Shown here: positions 32,737 through 43,565 of the stretch, one piece after another
Layout: every line of letters begins with the position of its first letter
Position numbering within the stretch: position 1 is the first letter of the stretch
NCBI GenBank assembly: GCA_947000775.1
Contig: CAMQGK010000408.1
Location: forward strand, 310,001 to 374,000
Direction of reading: 5' to 3'
DNA: 64,000 bases
Source: Pterois miles
Taxonomy: Eukaryota; Chordata; Actinopteri; Perciformes; Scorpaenidae
Notes under the pieces: generated by a model
What the model saw: the letters and a program-made list of their open reading frames with translations, nothing else
Told to the model about the DNA's origin: nothing
Database searches by the model: none
Made by a program: the position numbers and the translations under genes

Positions 32737-33359
32737 TTTTATCACATATCATTAATTAATCTTCTTCAGTTCCCTAAGATAAGCAAAAAAAACTCTAGCT
32801 AATCTTTACTACTTGTGACAGAAGAAATCTTCCTAGCAGATGAAAACATGAAATCATAAGCAATAAAACACACTCTTGCTCAAAATGGTTTTCTACAGCC
32901 TTAATTAGTCTGCTATTACCAGGTAAGATTAGCTAATTTGTTATCATTATATAATTTACATTATCATGGTAAGTCAGTTACTGACTAGTTATCTTGTAAT
33001 TGTCACATGTGGCCACGCTGACTGCCATTTATCAAATGCTACATACAGTAGCTTTTAAAAAGTGCTTCTGCCATAACCCTGATGATAACCTATGCTGATA
33101 AGAGGAAACTAGGCTCATAACCAATGCTCCCATAACAAGGATGGGAGGAGGAGGAACATTTCTCCCTTTGCCCTGCTACCAGCCAGACCTGTGCCCGTCT
33201 TCACTCCTGAGGTGAATTATTCTTTATCATTTTGATAATACCATGTCTTTGCTCACTTTATGACTAAATTACCATGTTTAACTGGAGTATTATTTGTGTT
33301 TAAGTATGAGACTTTGGGTTGGAAATTATGATTACTATGAGTAAACGCATTTACAATGC
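32737..33359. other. Unannotated spacer
   Basis: Nothing recognised. Confidence 0.45.
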
Positions 33360-33372
33360 TGTTTATGTCATG

Positions 33373-33636
33373 TCTGTGAAGGTTCTCATTCATCCAGGTC
33401 ATATTCATTCTGGCAAAAGTTGAATCGAAGGCAACTGGACTTAGATTTGTCCCTGAAGACGTTTCACCCCTTATCCAAGTGGCTTCATCAGTTCGAACGC
33501 TGCAGTCTGACTAGTCAGACTAGTGGGGACTAGTCAGACTGCAGCGTTCAAACTGATGAAGCCACTTGGATCAGGGGCGAAACATCTTCAGGGACAAATC
33601 TAAGTCCAGTTGCCTTCGTTTCAACTTTTGCCAGAA
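33373..33636. mobile_element. Palindromic (foldback) repeat with 13-bp target duplication
   Basis: Two arms of about 110 bp are inverted around a short centre near AGACTAGTGGGG (33524-33535). Left arm words AAGGCAACTGGACTTAGAT, AAGTGGCTTCATCAG and CTGCAGTCTGACTAGTC are complements of right arm words GACTAGTCAGACTGCAG, CTGATGAAGCCACTT and ATCTAAGTCCAGTTGCCTT. A perfect duplication TGTTTATGTCATG flanks the unit (33360-33372, 33637-33649). Only the left side keeps the CTGTGAA...TCATTCATCCAGG extension seen at the right end of the copies at 17115 and 45827. No protein is encoded. Confidence 0.93.
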
Positions 33637-33799
33637 TGTTTATGTCATGCATCGCCCTCTGTTGGTGTATTTAATGCAGATACACCACTTGGTGTTACTA
33701 AAGGACAATCTCACCTAAAACAGTCTCTTTTTTGGGTGGAAATATCTGGTTCTCTGTCATTAATCCTGGTTACTTCATTTGAGTCTTAAGACTCCAGCC

Positions 33800-33896
33800 C
33801 TCACCAGTTAGGTGGCTCAAAAGTTATAAAGTGCTTTGAATGTTTGGAAGACTAGAAATGCTATACAATATAGATGCAAGTCTATTTAGCATCCAT
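33800..33896 (+). mobile_element. SINE-C 3' fragment
   Basis: TAAAGTGCTTTGAATG, GACTAGAAATGCTATACAAT and the CATTACCATTTACC tail match the 3' part of the SINE at 19002-19261, with the head missing. Confidence 0.75.
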
Positions 33897-34396
33897 TACC
33901 ATTTACCTAAACAGTAATCTTGCTTTAAAGCTGGGATTGGTAATCTTCAGAAACTAGAAAGAGTGCACTAGACTTTAAAACTTATCCAATTAAAACCCAG
34001 CTCAGTGCCAACTCTTTTCCAATGAAAGGAAGCTGCTAGGAAGCTAGCAGCACTAGCTCCAAAAGTCCTTACATCCAGGAATAAAGTCACCAAGTTGGTA
34101 TCACTGATAGCCCGTCCCTTCAGGCCTTGCTCCAAAGCCACTCCCCCAAAATTATCAATTCGAATGTAAATGCATCACAATGAACATAAAACAAGAAACA
34201 TGGCTATTGTTAGCTGTCACAACTGTCAAGCGAGCAGCTTGTGGAGGACAATCATTACATACCGGAAGAGTGAAAGAAGTGAACGGGCTTATCACAGTGC
34301 TGCTGCAGCCGCAGGCCACCAGGTTTTTTTTCCTATTTATTTTTTAGGGCATTGGATTTATTGATTGTAAGAGTATTTCAACAAATATAAGAAGTC
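33897..34396. other. Unannotated spacer
   Basis: Nothing recognised. Confidence 0.45.
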
Positions 34397-34408
34397 TAGT
34401 TTTAAGTG

Positions 34409-34782
34409 GGGCTGCAGGGTGGTGCAGTGGTTAGCGCTGTTGGCTCACAGCAAGAGGGTTGCAGGTTTGATTCCGGCTTGGGACTTTTCTGTGTGGAGTT
34501 TGCATGTTCTCCCTGTGTAAGCGTGGGTTTTCTCCGGGTACTCCGGCTTCCTCCCACAGTCCAAACACATGCAGTTTAGGTTAATTGATGACTCTAAATG
34601 TCCCGTAGGTGTGGATGTGAGCGTGAATGGTTGTCTGTCTATATGTTGTCTGTCTCTATGTGCCCTGCGATGGACTGGTGACCTGTCCAGGGCGAACCCG
34701 CCTTCGCCCAATGCCAGCTGGGATCGGCTCCAGCCTCCCTGCGACCCCTAACGGGATAAGCGGTTGACAATGGATGGATGGA
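34409..34782 (+). mobile_element. SINE-B copy 3, full length
   Basis: The head GGGCTGCAGGGTGGTGCAG, B box GGTTTGATTCC and the standard body and (GGAT)n tail are all present. A perfect 12-bp target duplication, TAGTTTTAAGTG, lies at 34397-34408 and 34783-34794. Confidence 0.95.
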
Positions 34783-34794
34783 TAGTTTTAAGTG

Positions 34795-37727
34795 AAAGTG
34801 TGAAAGGAAAACTAAGTCTGTCCACCCTTGCATCCATTCACGTCCTTCTCAGCTGCCACATATGGCAACCTATTTAACATTTAAGAACTAAGCTTGATTA
34901 TCCAGACTTAACATTAGAGGTATCCACATCTGCATTTTGACTAGTCGTAATTACATTGTGACTGGTCAGAATTCTTATATCAAAACAACAGTTAGAGATA
35001 TCTGTAATTCAGTTGTAACTATCCTAAATAACAGCTGCAGATATCTCAATCATCTTTGTGACTAGTCAGGGTTGTTGTGCATGACGTTGCTCATCAAGGC
35101 CTCCCATTGGATAGTTGGCAAAGTTGGAAAGATATTCACAGATTCAAACCTCTTGGATTAACAAGAGAAATGTTAAAACACAAACGACAGCTCTTTCTAA
35201 CTGTAGTGAGGTAAACAACCAGCTACAACCTCATTTTAATCAAAACCAGCCGTCCTGCGAGCTGGACATTATTGTCTACGTGCAGCCGGCATTCTTAACT
35301 TTTTATCATCCCAGTTTAAAAAAGAAGTTTAAAAAGTTTGAAGAGCACAAAAATTGTATTAATTTTGATGTTTGTAAAAGTGAAGGGGAGTCTCAAAAAG
35401 TGGTTCTTCCTTTTTTATATTAAAGAAAATATACGCTTCAGCCTCCCTATATCAATAATTTTCATCATCATTCATTTTATTATTTCTATTAATGTGTCCA
35501 TATAGTCCAGTCATTTCCAAAGACTGGGTTGGGAGCTACAGGTGGGTCACCAAATAAATTAGAAGAATTTCTTCCATAGTCTTTTATCAATTATATCTGC
35601 AATACACCTTCGGCCACATGAGGGAGCCTGAATGTTCATATTGTTCTGATCATTACTTCTTTTAAAACTGAATCTAAGGAAAAGGGAAAACAATCGGAAG
35701 TAAAAAAAAATAAAAATAAAAAAAATGAGAGGCTGTTAACTCACCTAAATGCATTTATGTGGTCTCTTTTATAAAGAATTAACATGTTTTCAATAACATG
35801 TATAAAATTTATTTATCAAATATACGCTATATCTCTTCAAAATGGCGGGTTAACATGACACAGCTGTGGCAGTAAAAATTATCATTCAGAAATGCACAAA
35901 TTTGCTCTTCTCACCATTTATAGATAAGATTGTGAAATGGGCCCTGATGGTTTGTCATTTTTAAAAAGTGAAATAGGTTGGGAAACTCTGATAGTCTGTC
36001 TCTCTATTATATCAATAAATTAATCCAAAAACTACAAAATAAAAAAAAACTCAAAGCACTCAAATAATATGAAAAAGTAACATGATGCCGTTTTCTTACA
36101 AAGACCACGGTCCTTTCACCACTGATAACCTCCTTCATTACCAAACCATCAGACCGTCCTTAGATGTCCTAAATGCCTCATGTTTGCTGTGTGACAGTTT
36201 GATCTCTTGAAGATCCTTCCGCTGATTATTTGTTATGAAACTCTCCATACTCATTCTAAGCGCTGACTGATGAATGGTGTGAGTGAGTAATAAATGTGTG
36301 ACAACGCAAAACCGGAGCCATCGTCCTAACTGGAAGGAGGAAAAAGCCAAAGCTAACACATCATGTCACATCATTGGGTGGCTCAAAGCCTGAGAATGGG
36401 GTGTGTGAGCTTGTGCTGAGTGTGTCGCTGCCGGGTCGCTCTGCTGCAGCGCGTCGCTGTGGTAAGCTGGTGGAAACATGCCCAGATGAAATGTCATGCC
36501 TTTTCAAGAAGGTGCCACTCAGAGGACTGACTCTATTCTCTCCGCTGCCTCTTTGCATTAGGCTCCTGATTAATAAGCTTCCCTGTCACACCACACAGTC
36601 TCTGCACATTTGAGCAACACAAATGCAACATCATCACCATAAATCAACACCAATGAGACTTCTAGTCTTAATAACCTGCAAATGTTTTCCAATCTAACGA
36701 CTAGGACAGTCAGATTTTATCACCTGCTAAATTTTATCCCTCAAATATCTGACTGAGGCCCCTGGTTTTACCGGAGCACAAGTGGTTGCTAACTAAGTGG
36801 CGCTGCATTTAAAATGGCTATCAAAAGTAATTAAGAATGATCAGAATAATTACTTATGTTGAATCATATGGTGAGGGCACCACCCTTCTTAACAAAGGGA
36901 AAATTATAGCCAAATAATCTCATAAAATACTCTAATGAAGTATACTAAATAATCAATTTGGAGCTCTAATGATTAATTAATTAATTAATTGATAAAAAAT
37001 CTCTATATCAGTAGGTAGTAAAAGTTGAAGAAATTCTGAGTTTTTAACATAGCAGGGATTGTCATTATTCACTCTTCTGCAACATTAAAGAGGCCAACAT
37101 GTACAACTTACTTCACAAAAATCTATTCACTGAGACAAAGACAAGATGGCTTCTTGTCTCAAAATTGTGACGCACGCTGCATGGCCTACAAAACAATATG
37201 GCTGACACCGTAAAACTACAAAGATGGCAAAATCAAAGATGACTGAATCAAAGAAACGGCTGCTGCATGGTGTCTTTGCCTTGTCTGAGCACGTGTTCAG
37301 ACAAAACAGAGCAAAGGATGAGTGATGCGGGAGTTTGAGAGTCTGTCAAAATGTGTATGTTTGTGTTTAAACCCATTTCCATTGTTTACTGGCGAATCCA
37401 TGAGTTGACAGTTGAGGAGCAAGGCTGCAAAAGTTGTGGTTCTCGTGTGAAAAGATACTGTCCTTGTTGTGTTCAGATCTAATTGTGCAGATTGGAGGAA
37501 GCAGATTTGTTACTCGGACAGTTAGCAGCTTGCCGCTAACTTTCTTTGTTCTTGTTGCTTGTAAAGTTCGCTAACAGATGTTGCTCTGGTACCTGGTACT
37601 AAACTTGTTAACTCTGGGTAGCAGTGCAAACTGAGCTAAGCAGGAATCTTAAATAGGCCCTTACATCCTTTACCTTAAAGACTTTTTAATGCCTATGTCT
37701 GCAGGCGTACAGGCCATAGGTCAGAGC
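34795..37727. other. Mostly unannotated spacer
   Basis: Around 34938-35070 the words TGACTAGTC/GTGACTGGTC/GTGACTAGTC and AGATATCT recur at intervals, suggesting an old quasi-repetitive element. An (ATTA)n tract lies near 36970-36990. ORFs at 35115-35423 and 36374-36613 have no domain I recognise. Confidence 0.45.
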
Positions 37728-38500
37728 CAGAGGTGGGGGACTTCAGTCACATGACTTGACGAGGACTTGAGACTTGCTTGGCAAACACTGGTAAAAGACT
37801 TGGCTTGAGTTTGACTTGGTATTTATGGCTTGAGACTTGACTTAGACTTGCGAGAGATGACTCAAAAGGACTAGACTCTTTTTAGTTAATATTTGCATTT
37901 TTCTAGATATTTAGAAGTTATCTTTTGTTTTTGAAACTTGATTGGGTGATAGTTAGTACAATGTGTGCAAATGCGGCAACCTACTAGGATGCAGAAGATC
38001 AGCAGAGGCCACCGCACGAGACAGCCATCATGGAGGGGCCTAGTCCAAAAATAATAAAATTTGGATCCAAGGATTATGTTGTCGATGGTGGCAGTTACAA
38101 CAGAACAGCGGGATGCAAGGTCCACAGCTCAAAAATCAGTGACACAACCACCACAACATCCATCTGTCACTACAAAACCCAAAGAAAGGTATGTGAATGT
38201 GTCTTTTTAGCTAACTTATTGGTCGGTCAAATGTTAGCTAGACAACAAACGTTAAGTTTAAACTAGGTTAGACTTCTGCATTTTATTGTGAAGACACATC
38301 ATTCATGTAAAAGACAATCGGGGACTGAGTCTGAGTCGATCATCAGAATTTCATATGACATGACTTGTGACTTGCTTGACTTGAGCAGTGACTTGACTTG
38401 TCTTGCTTGATTCACAGCAGTGACTCGATTGGACTCTCACCACAGTAACACGGGACTTGCTTGAGACTTGAACGTTAAGACTTGGAGAGGAGCTTCTCTG
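37728..38500 (+). mobile_element. hAT-like element with ACTTG-rich ends
   Basis: It begins CAGAGGTGGGGGACTTCAG. It is followed by many GACTTG/ACTTGA words at the left (37740-37865) and again at the right (38360-38480), a pattern of hAT elements common in fish. A preceding GTCAGAGC would be the 8-bp target site, but no matching right copy was found, so the right border is uncertain. Confidence 0.7.
38030..38190 (+). pseudogene. Degenerate BED-type zinc finger of a hAT transposase
   Basis: The frame begins at 38030 and reads IIKFGSKDYVVDGGSYNRTA, then GCKVH and TTTTTSICHYKTQRK, ending near a possible GTATGT donor. BED fingers have Cys-x2-Cys and a downstream His-x(3-5)-His. Here the second Cys of the pair appears as His (CKVH) and the last His pair is broken, so zinc binding is unlikely. 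Position between ACTTG-rich termini supports a hAT N-terminus. A chance ORF cannot be excluded. Confidence 0.5.
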
Positions 38501-38869
38501 GAAGGCTTTACTATGGCTGCCTTTTTAAAGGTATGTGCGAATGGGTCATGGGACTTACAATAGCTATGGTTACTGTAAATCCAGAGGTGGAGTTAAGGAC
38601 TCAAAGACCCTGGGAAATGTAGTTCATTGGCCCTCCACCTCTTTGAGTGGTCTGGGTCCCAACACAAGATATTTAGGGCTGATGAACAGCAGCTTTAACT
38701 GTGATTTTCAAAAAGCAGGGCTATGACTATGTACCCGGAGTCTCTCCACCAGACATGTCTTTCCAGCAGAGACGCTGAGAGTCTGGCTAGTTAGCACTGA
38801 TTACCGGCTCTATGTCCCAACGTAGGGGACACGTGTCCCTTTCTTGACCTCCGCCTGTTGCTCCCTAAT
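38501..38869. other. Unannotated spacer
   Basis: CCTCCACCTCT at 38635-38645 could be the true right end of the hAT element, but its flank does not match the left target site. Confidence 0.35.
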
Positions 38870-39150
38870 TCCTCTGTTTTCTCCAGCATTTTCTGGTTAT
38901 ACTGGGAGGGAGTAGAGCAGAGTAAGAGCAGGACTGTATGTAGTAACCCTTTAAGATTCCTTGTGTTCAGATTTCTGAAAGATAAAGGGGTCACCAAAAA
39001 CATTAGGGTTTATCCTCTGGGGATTATGAATACCCACAGCAGGTTTTATGGCAATAAGATTGTCATAAACCAAGGGTCACATGACCAACCATCACCTGGT
39101 TGTGGTGCTGAGGGAAATGTCAGTGCTCAACAAAATTGATAGCGATTATG
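38870..39150 (+). repeat. Old dispersed repeat, related in style to 55838-56035
   Basis: GGGGTCACCAAAAACATTAGG, CCTCTGGGGATTATGAATAC and TTTATGGCAATAAGA resemble the GATCACCAAAGT..., CTGTGGGGAATATGAAT and GTCATGGTAATCCA of the other copy. Strongly diverged. Confidence 0.5.
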
Positions 39151-39730
39151 TTTTGCAGTTTGTGGATATCCACAACAATTGTATTACCAATCTGATCAGC
39201 ATGCTTTTGACCAAGTGTCAGAATGACAAGTAAAGGCAACTAGCAGCCAAAGCTAATTTATTATAACATTAAACTGAATATTAGAAATGTTATTAGGCAC
39301 AAATAGGCAGATTCATGAGTTTACATTGGCAAAGGATATTTTTTTTCTTTTTTCAGAGTGAGCATGTCTGCGTCCATTTAAGCCTGGTTGTTACTCAGAT
39401 GTATGAATGTATGCCTGGAGGGACACGCAGGAGACATTTTCTGATGTGTCAAAATAATAACGTTAGTTTTAAGATATGTTTTGTTTTTCACTGAACAGAT
39501 GCCATCTGTGATAAAAAAAAAAATGTCCTTTAGGCATCAGATATCAAAGCTGAGATGGGAGCTTTGAGAGTCTTTGGTAAATCTCTTTACAGGCTCTGTG
39601 GTAAACAGCATGTTCACTTTAAATGAAGACTAACGACCAAATACAAAGTGCATTGTAAACAAAACAAAGATACATTGTCTCACACAGCATGTGATATTAA
39701 TCCATGTTCTCCACAATGAAATGTTAAAGT
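39151..39730. other. Unannotated spacer
   Basis: Nothing recognised. Confidence 0.45.
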
Positions 39731-39857
39731 TTATAATAGTAAATGGACTTTAAATAGCTCCTTATTTGTCTTCCAAAGACAGGATGAGTCAGGGATTGAA
39801 CCACTCATCTTTCGATTAGCAGACAACCTACTATACCTCCTGAGCCACAACCACTCA
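39731..39857 (-). mobile_element. SINE-C copy with internal deletion
   Basis: In reverse it shows a GTTGTGGCTCAGGAGG head, B box GGTTCAATCCC and a short jump to the CCATTTACTATT tail. It is about half the length of the copy at 19002. Confidence 0.75.
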
Positions 39858-40534
39858 AAGTCATGTTGATTCATTAGAAATTCAGAAATCACTGGTAACA
39901 TGTAGACATGGTAAAAAACAAGTGTTTTACATTGGATCCAATCTGAATCTTTTAATGGGAGATGTGTTTTATTGTTTTCCATGTTATTATCATGAGGAAA
40001 AGATATCCAGCATAATAAAATCCTAAAAATACCTTTGAAGCAGGCTGCAGATATCATCCACTGTGTCCTATAGAAAAAAAAAAGCCCTGCTGAGTAATTG
40101 ACTTTGAATAATTGATGCTCTCCCTTTGCTCACTATTCATTTTCATGAAGGCTGAGGGGAATGTTCAGGAGGGGAGACATTAGGTGGAGAGGACCGTTTT
40201 AGTTGTTCAGTCTATGGAAGAAGCATGACGTGATTAGGATGACTGAACTGCAAAATGTATTAAATATCCCAGGGTTTGGGGGCAGAGCAGCTCGAAAATG
40301 TAAAGTACAATACACCATGTAATTTTTTAAATCCATAAAGACCAGGAGCAGTAACTGCTCTCTAGATGGATGGAGTAGAAGTAGAAGATGTCATCAAAAT
40401 AGCCTTTCATCATCTCTGACACTGAGTCAATAGTATGTGACAGAAACAATGTCGCTAAGGAGTATAGCCTAAAATAATCCAGCAGCCTCTCCCGTGTGCC
40501 AAGAGTGTAGAGGAACTACAAGTGACTGAAAAAA
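39858..40534. other. Unannotated spacer
   Basis: Nothing recognised. Confidence 0.45.
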
Positions 40535-40825
40535 ACATTAGTGCATATAGTGTGTGTATGTGGGAAGTGAGTGGTAAAGCAGCAGCAGCAATGGCAGCGA
40601 GTAACGTTATTGACTCCACCCAAGCAGGAAAACTTTTTGGCTTGTCCGTTCTGGGCTACTGTAGAAACGTGGCGGTGCAATATGGTGGACTCTGTGAAGA
40701 GGACCCGCTCCCTATGTTGGAAAAAAAAAACATCTCATTCTCAGGTAAAAAGAGAGAGCAAACTTATCATTATATTCCATTTCTGCAAATAGGCCCCCCT
40801 AAATGTTACACAATGCTCCTTTAAG
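40535..40825 (+). repeat. Dispersed repeat family R4, copy 1
   Basis: GTGTATGTGGGAAGTGAG, GGCTACTGTAGAAACGTG, GGTGCAATATGG and a terminal TGTTACACAATGCTCCTTTA match 48205-48515 in the same order. The overlapping ORFs 40522-40824 and 40571-40792 are incidental. Confidence 0.8.
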
Positions 40826-41210
40826 AATATGGCACTCTAGTTGGCTCAGAAGAAGATAGTATTTCACATCAATAAAGCTCTTATTAGGGAGAAGGTGTGC
40901 AAGAGAAGAAGGGGTTTTGCGTTAGCTGTGTCAGTGGTTAGGCGTCAGACAAGGTGTCTTTCTTTTAGGTTACGAATCATGCAGAATCACAGATAAACAA
41001 GCTGTTGCTTAGCGATGAAAGAGGTATTCAGATCCTTTTATTCAAATGCAAACAGGGCACTTAGCAGTATCAAAACCCCCTGATTATTTACCTGCACAAT
41101 AGTTGGTTTAGCAGGAAAGAAAGTAAATGACCCCTACAAGGCCACCACAAAAATGAACAAAAGCAAACCAATAATCAAGAATAAAGAAGGTTTTTGTCTT
41201 TTTTCTTCAC
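40826..41210. other. Unannotated spacer
   Basis: Nothing recognised. Confidence 0.45.
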
Positions 41211-41510
41211 AGCACAGGCGAAGCCCTCTACTGAACTCTATGGGCAATACTCTCCTCCAATCACATGCACGTGTTTGCCCACTGACATTTGCATAAACAT
41301 AGCCAACCAATCAGGACATGCTTACTGAAAATGTGCATTACCACGGTATATAAGGTAGCTGCTTGGAAATCCCATGCTCTCTTCAGCGAGCAGCACTGGA
41401 GCACCAGGGCCTCCTTGGTAGAGGGCTCTGCCTGTGCTTATAGAACTAAGGTTACAATATGGTAACTTTTGTTACAACACACAGGCTGCACCCTCTACTG
41501 GACTCTGTGG
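41211..41510 (+). promoter_or_regulatory. Promoter-like block framed by inverted repeats (possible LTR/DIRS terminus)
   Basis: In order: CAGCACAGGCGAAGCCCTCT (41211), an octamer ATTTGCAT (41287-41294), a CCAAT box (41307-41311), and a TATA box TATATAAG (41347-41354). About 25-30 bp further is CTCTCTTCAGCG, where transcription could start. GGTAGAGGGCTCTGCCTGTG (41418) is the inverted counterpart of the first word. CACAGGCTGCACCCTCTACT (41481) repeats it in direct orientation. Between the last two sits GGTTACAATATGGTAAC, a short palindrome. Spacing is that of a compact polymerase II promoter. Ends made of split inverted and direct repeats occur in DIRS-like retroelements; that link is inference. 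Confidence 0.55.
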
Positions 41511-41560
41511 GTACAGTGGGTGGAGCCCAGTGGATGTACGTCACTACATTAACCTCTATT

Positions 41561-42248
41561 CTTCTATATCACTGACTGTTTTGGGGAGTAATGTTTCTAT
41601 TAATAAAACTTAACATTTAACTTAACATTAACACTTACATTTAACTCAACATTAACACTTACATTTCTTTCTTTCGTTGCATGCAACTTTGTAAAAAGTC
41701 CTTGCTGCTTTTGTAGCTTAGCTAGCAGCCTCTTGACTGTCCTCTCTGTCTCATCTCCAGATAGGTTTCTGCATGTTTTGTACTCTTTGAACAGCCACAT
41801 GTTTGTTGCAAACTAAGCACACAGCTTTAACCAACCTCCAGTGCATTTCATAGGGGCGCTAAAGGATGCCGTGTGGGACGGTACCGAACGGCTGTGTCAA
41901 AGCCTCGGTACTGAGAATAAGAATGGGCTGCAACCCTCTACTGCAACGGCAGGATTCTCTTACTCTTTTATTTGAAAATCAAATATTTGAAAAGAAAGGA
42001 AAAGAGGACAGAGCCCTCAGGTTCCTCCAAGTCGCACAAGTCCGAACCAGAAGCTTAAAGAGAACTTAGCTGGAAGCATCCAGTGACTTCTATCTATGCT
42101 CATGATTTCTTGCTGGTGTAAAGTTAAATGCTAGGTTTCTCCACCAAAGACATGTATATATCTGGCCTTGCTAATGTGTGCTACCCACTCACTTATAGCG
42201 TATGAATGTGGAATGTCAATGTGTTTGTTTCACAATCTTTGGTGGTTA
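41561..42248. other. Unannotated; shares one block with 47017-47064
   Basis: GGCTGTGTCAAAGCCTCGGT and AATGGGCTGCAACC (41890-41936) recur near 47015-47064 (GGCCGTGACAAAGCCTCTGT, AATGGGCTGCAAC). The short ORFs are not recognised. Confidence 0.45.
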
Positions 42249-42285
42249 ATGTCCTTGCATAGCTTGACAAGCTATGCAAGGACAT
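42249..42285. repeat. Perfect 18-bp inverted repeat with one-base centre
   Basis: ATGTCCTTGCATAGCTTG at 42249-42266, a single A, and the exact complement at 42268-42285. No transposon ends or gene lie beside it. Confidence 0.97.
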
Positions 42286-42526
42286 ATTGCCATAGTTCCA
42301 TTGCTAAACTGCATGTGCACACTCACATATGCTGTAATTGATTGAAAAAATGTAAAATTATTGAATCCTATCAAATAAATCAAAGACTGCCCAAACAAAT
42401 CCAAAACAAATTACATGCTACACACAATCCCCCGCAGTACTTATAGCCCACACAGAATGCATAGGCACACAGCCACAGGAGTACAAATCAGATGCCAAAG
42501 AGCCAACCCATGATGTTTTACTAAAC

Positions 42527-42966
42527 CTAATCTACCATATTTTTCTCACTATAAGGCACACTATCAATGAACATGTCTATTTTCTCTCGTCTCGTGATAG
42601 TGGAGTAAGTCTCCCGGCGTTGCCTCCCTGTCTTGGTGAATGTGTGTTGGCCTTCTGTCATCCAACGCTCCCACACAGCCCACAATTTAACTCTGAACGA
42701 CCTGTTGACACCAATATCTAGCGGTTGGAGTTCTTTAGTTAATCCACCTGGAATGACGGCAAGCTCCGAATTAGTTTTCTTCACTTGGGTTTTGACAGTG
42801 TCGGTGAGATGGGCACGCATGAGATCAATAGGGACGGAGATTTGTGGAAAAAGCTGTTCAGTCTCTTAACGTAAATCTCCGACAATCCATCCAGCGGTGC
42901 GGCTTCGTAGCTTACCAAAGTTGTAAAAAAACATTTTGACAGGTTTTTGAGCGCCCTGTACCACAT
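42527..42966 (-). pseudogene. DDE_1 (CENP-B/Jerky/Tigger) transposase C-terminal fragment
   Basis: Two reverse frames join near 42800. The first reads WYRALKNLSKCFFTTL and DGLSEIYVKRLNSFF. The second gives MRAHLTDTVKTQVKKTNSEL, AVIPGGLTKELQPLDIGVNR, SFRVKLWAVWERWM and TFTKTGRQRRETY. The IPGGxTxxLQPLDxxxNRxFK pattern with its final catalytic Asp (LD) is diagnostic of pogo-type DDE_1 transposases. The N-terminal CENP-B-like DNA-binding domain and the first part of the catalytic domain are deleted. The last open codons run into the terminal repeat. It is non-functional on its own. Confidence 0.92.
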
Positions 42967-43094
42967 AAAATTGGTTCGAGGTCAGTAAGCACAGCCAGAA
43001 TTGATACATAAGGTGCACCAGATTATAGGGCGCACTGTCGATTTTTGAGAAAATTAAAGGATTTTAAATGCGCCTTGTAGTGAGAAAAATACGG
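42535..43094 (-). mobile_element. pogo/Tigger-like DNA transposon, internally deleted
   Basis: The ends read CCATATTTTTCTCACTATAA and, inverted, CCGTATTTTTCTCACTACAA. TA lies outside each (42533-42534, 43095-43096). A transposase fragment is inside on the reverse strand. At 560 bp it is far below full length. Confidence 0.93.
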
Positions 43095-43346
43095 TAATGG
43101 GTGAGCTTTCCCCCATAAGTGCTGCCACACCCTGTAATCACTGATATTGTGAACAGTTGACACCTGGTTTACTGCCCTAGTTTAGCAGCCTTTAAAAGGA
43201 ACAGTTTGTGGCCAAGCGGACGTTTGACTCACTCTGTCTGCCTCTTACCGGTTTCTCCATTTATAGATGTTACTTCTGGTAATGTTAATTGGTAATTAAT
43301 TAACCAATTAATTAATTATCAATGTCAGAATTATTAGAGTACTACC

Positions 43347-43393
43347 TATACCTTTACCTATACCTATACCTATATATATATATATATATATAT
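43347..43393. repeat. (CTATAC)n and (TA)n microsatellite
   Basis: Four near-copies of ACCTATA lead into a pure TA run at 43371-43393. Confidence 0.9.
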
Positions 43394-43492
43394 CCTATAA
43401 GGTCCTATTATATTTATTTGTGACATTGAAAACACAACACAGTAAACGCACCAGCATTATAAAATGTTGTGGGCCTGTTGAGGGGGAGGTGA

Positions 43493-43494
<2 letters not shown>

Positions 43495-43562
<68 letters not shown>
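43495..43562. repeat. (CA)n microsatellite, 34 units
   Basis: A pure CA run followed by CGCGC. Confidence 0.98.

Positions 43563-43565
<3 letters not shown>

Noticed and set aside
38535..38726. Coding exon
   Set aside because: No splice sites or recognisable peptide; near the uncertain right edge of a hAT element.
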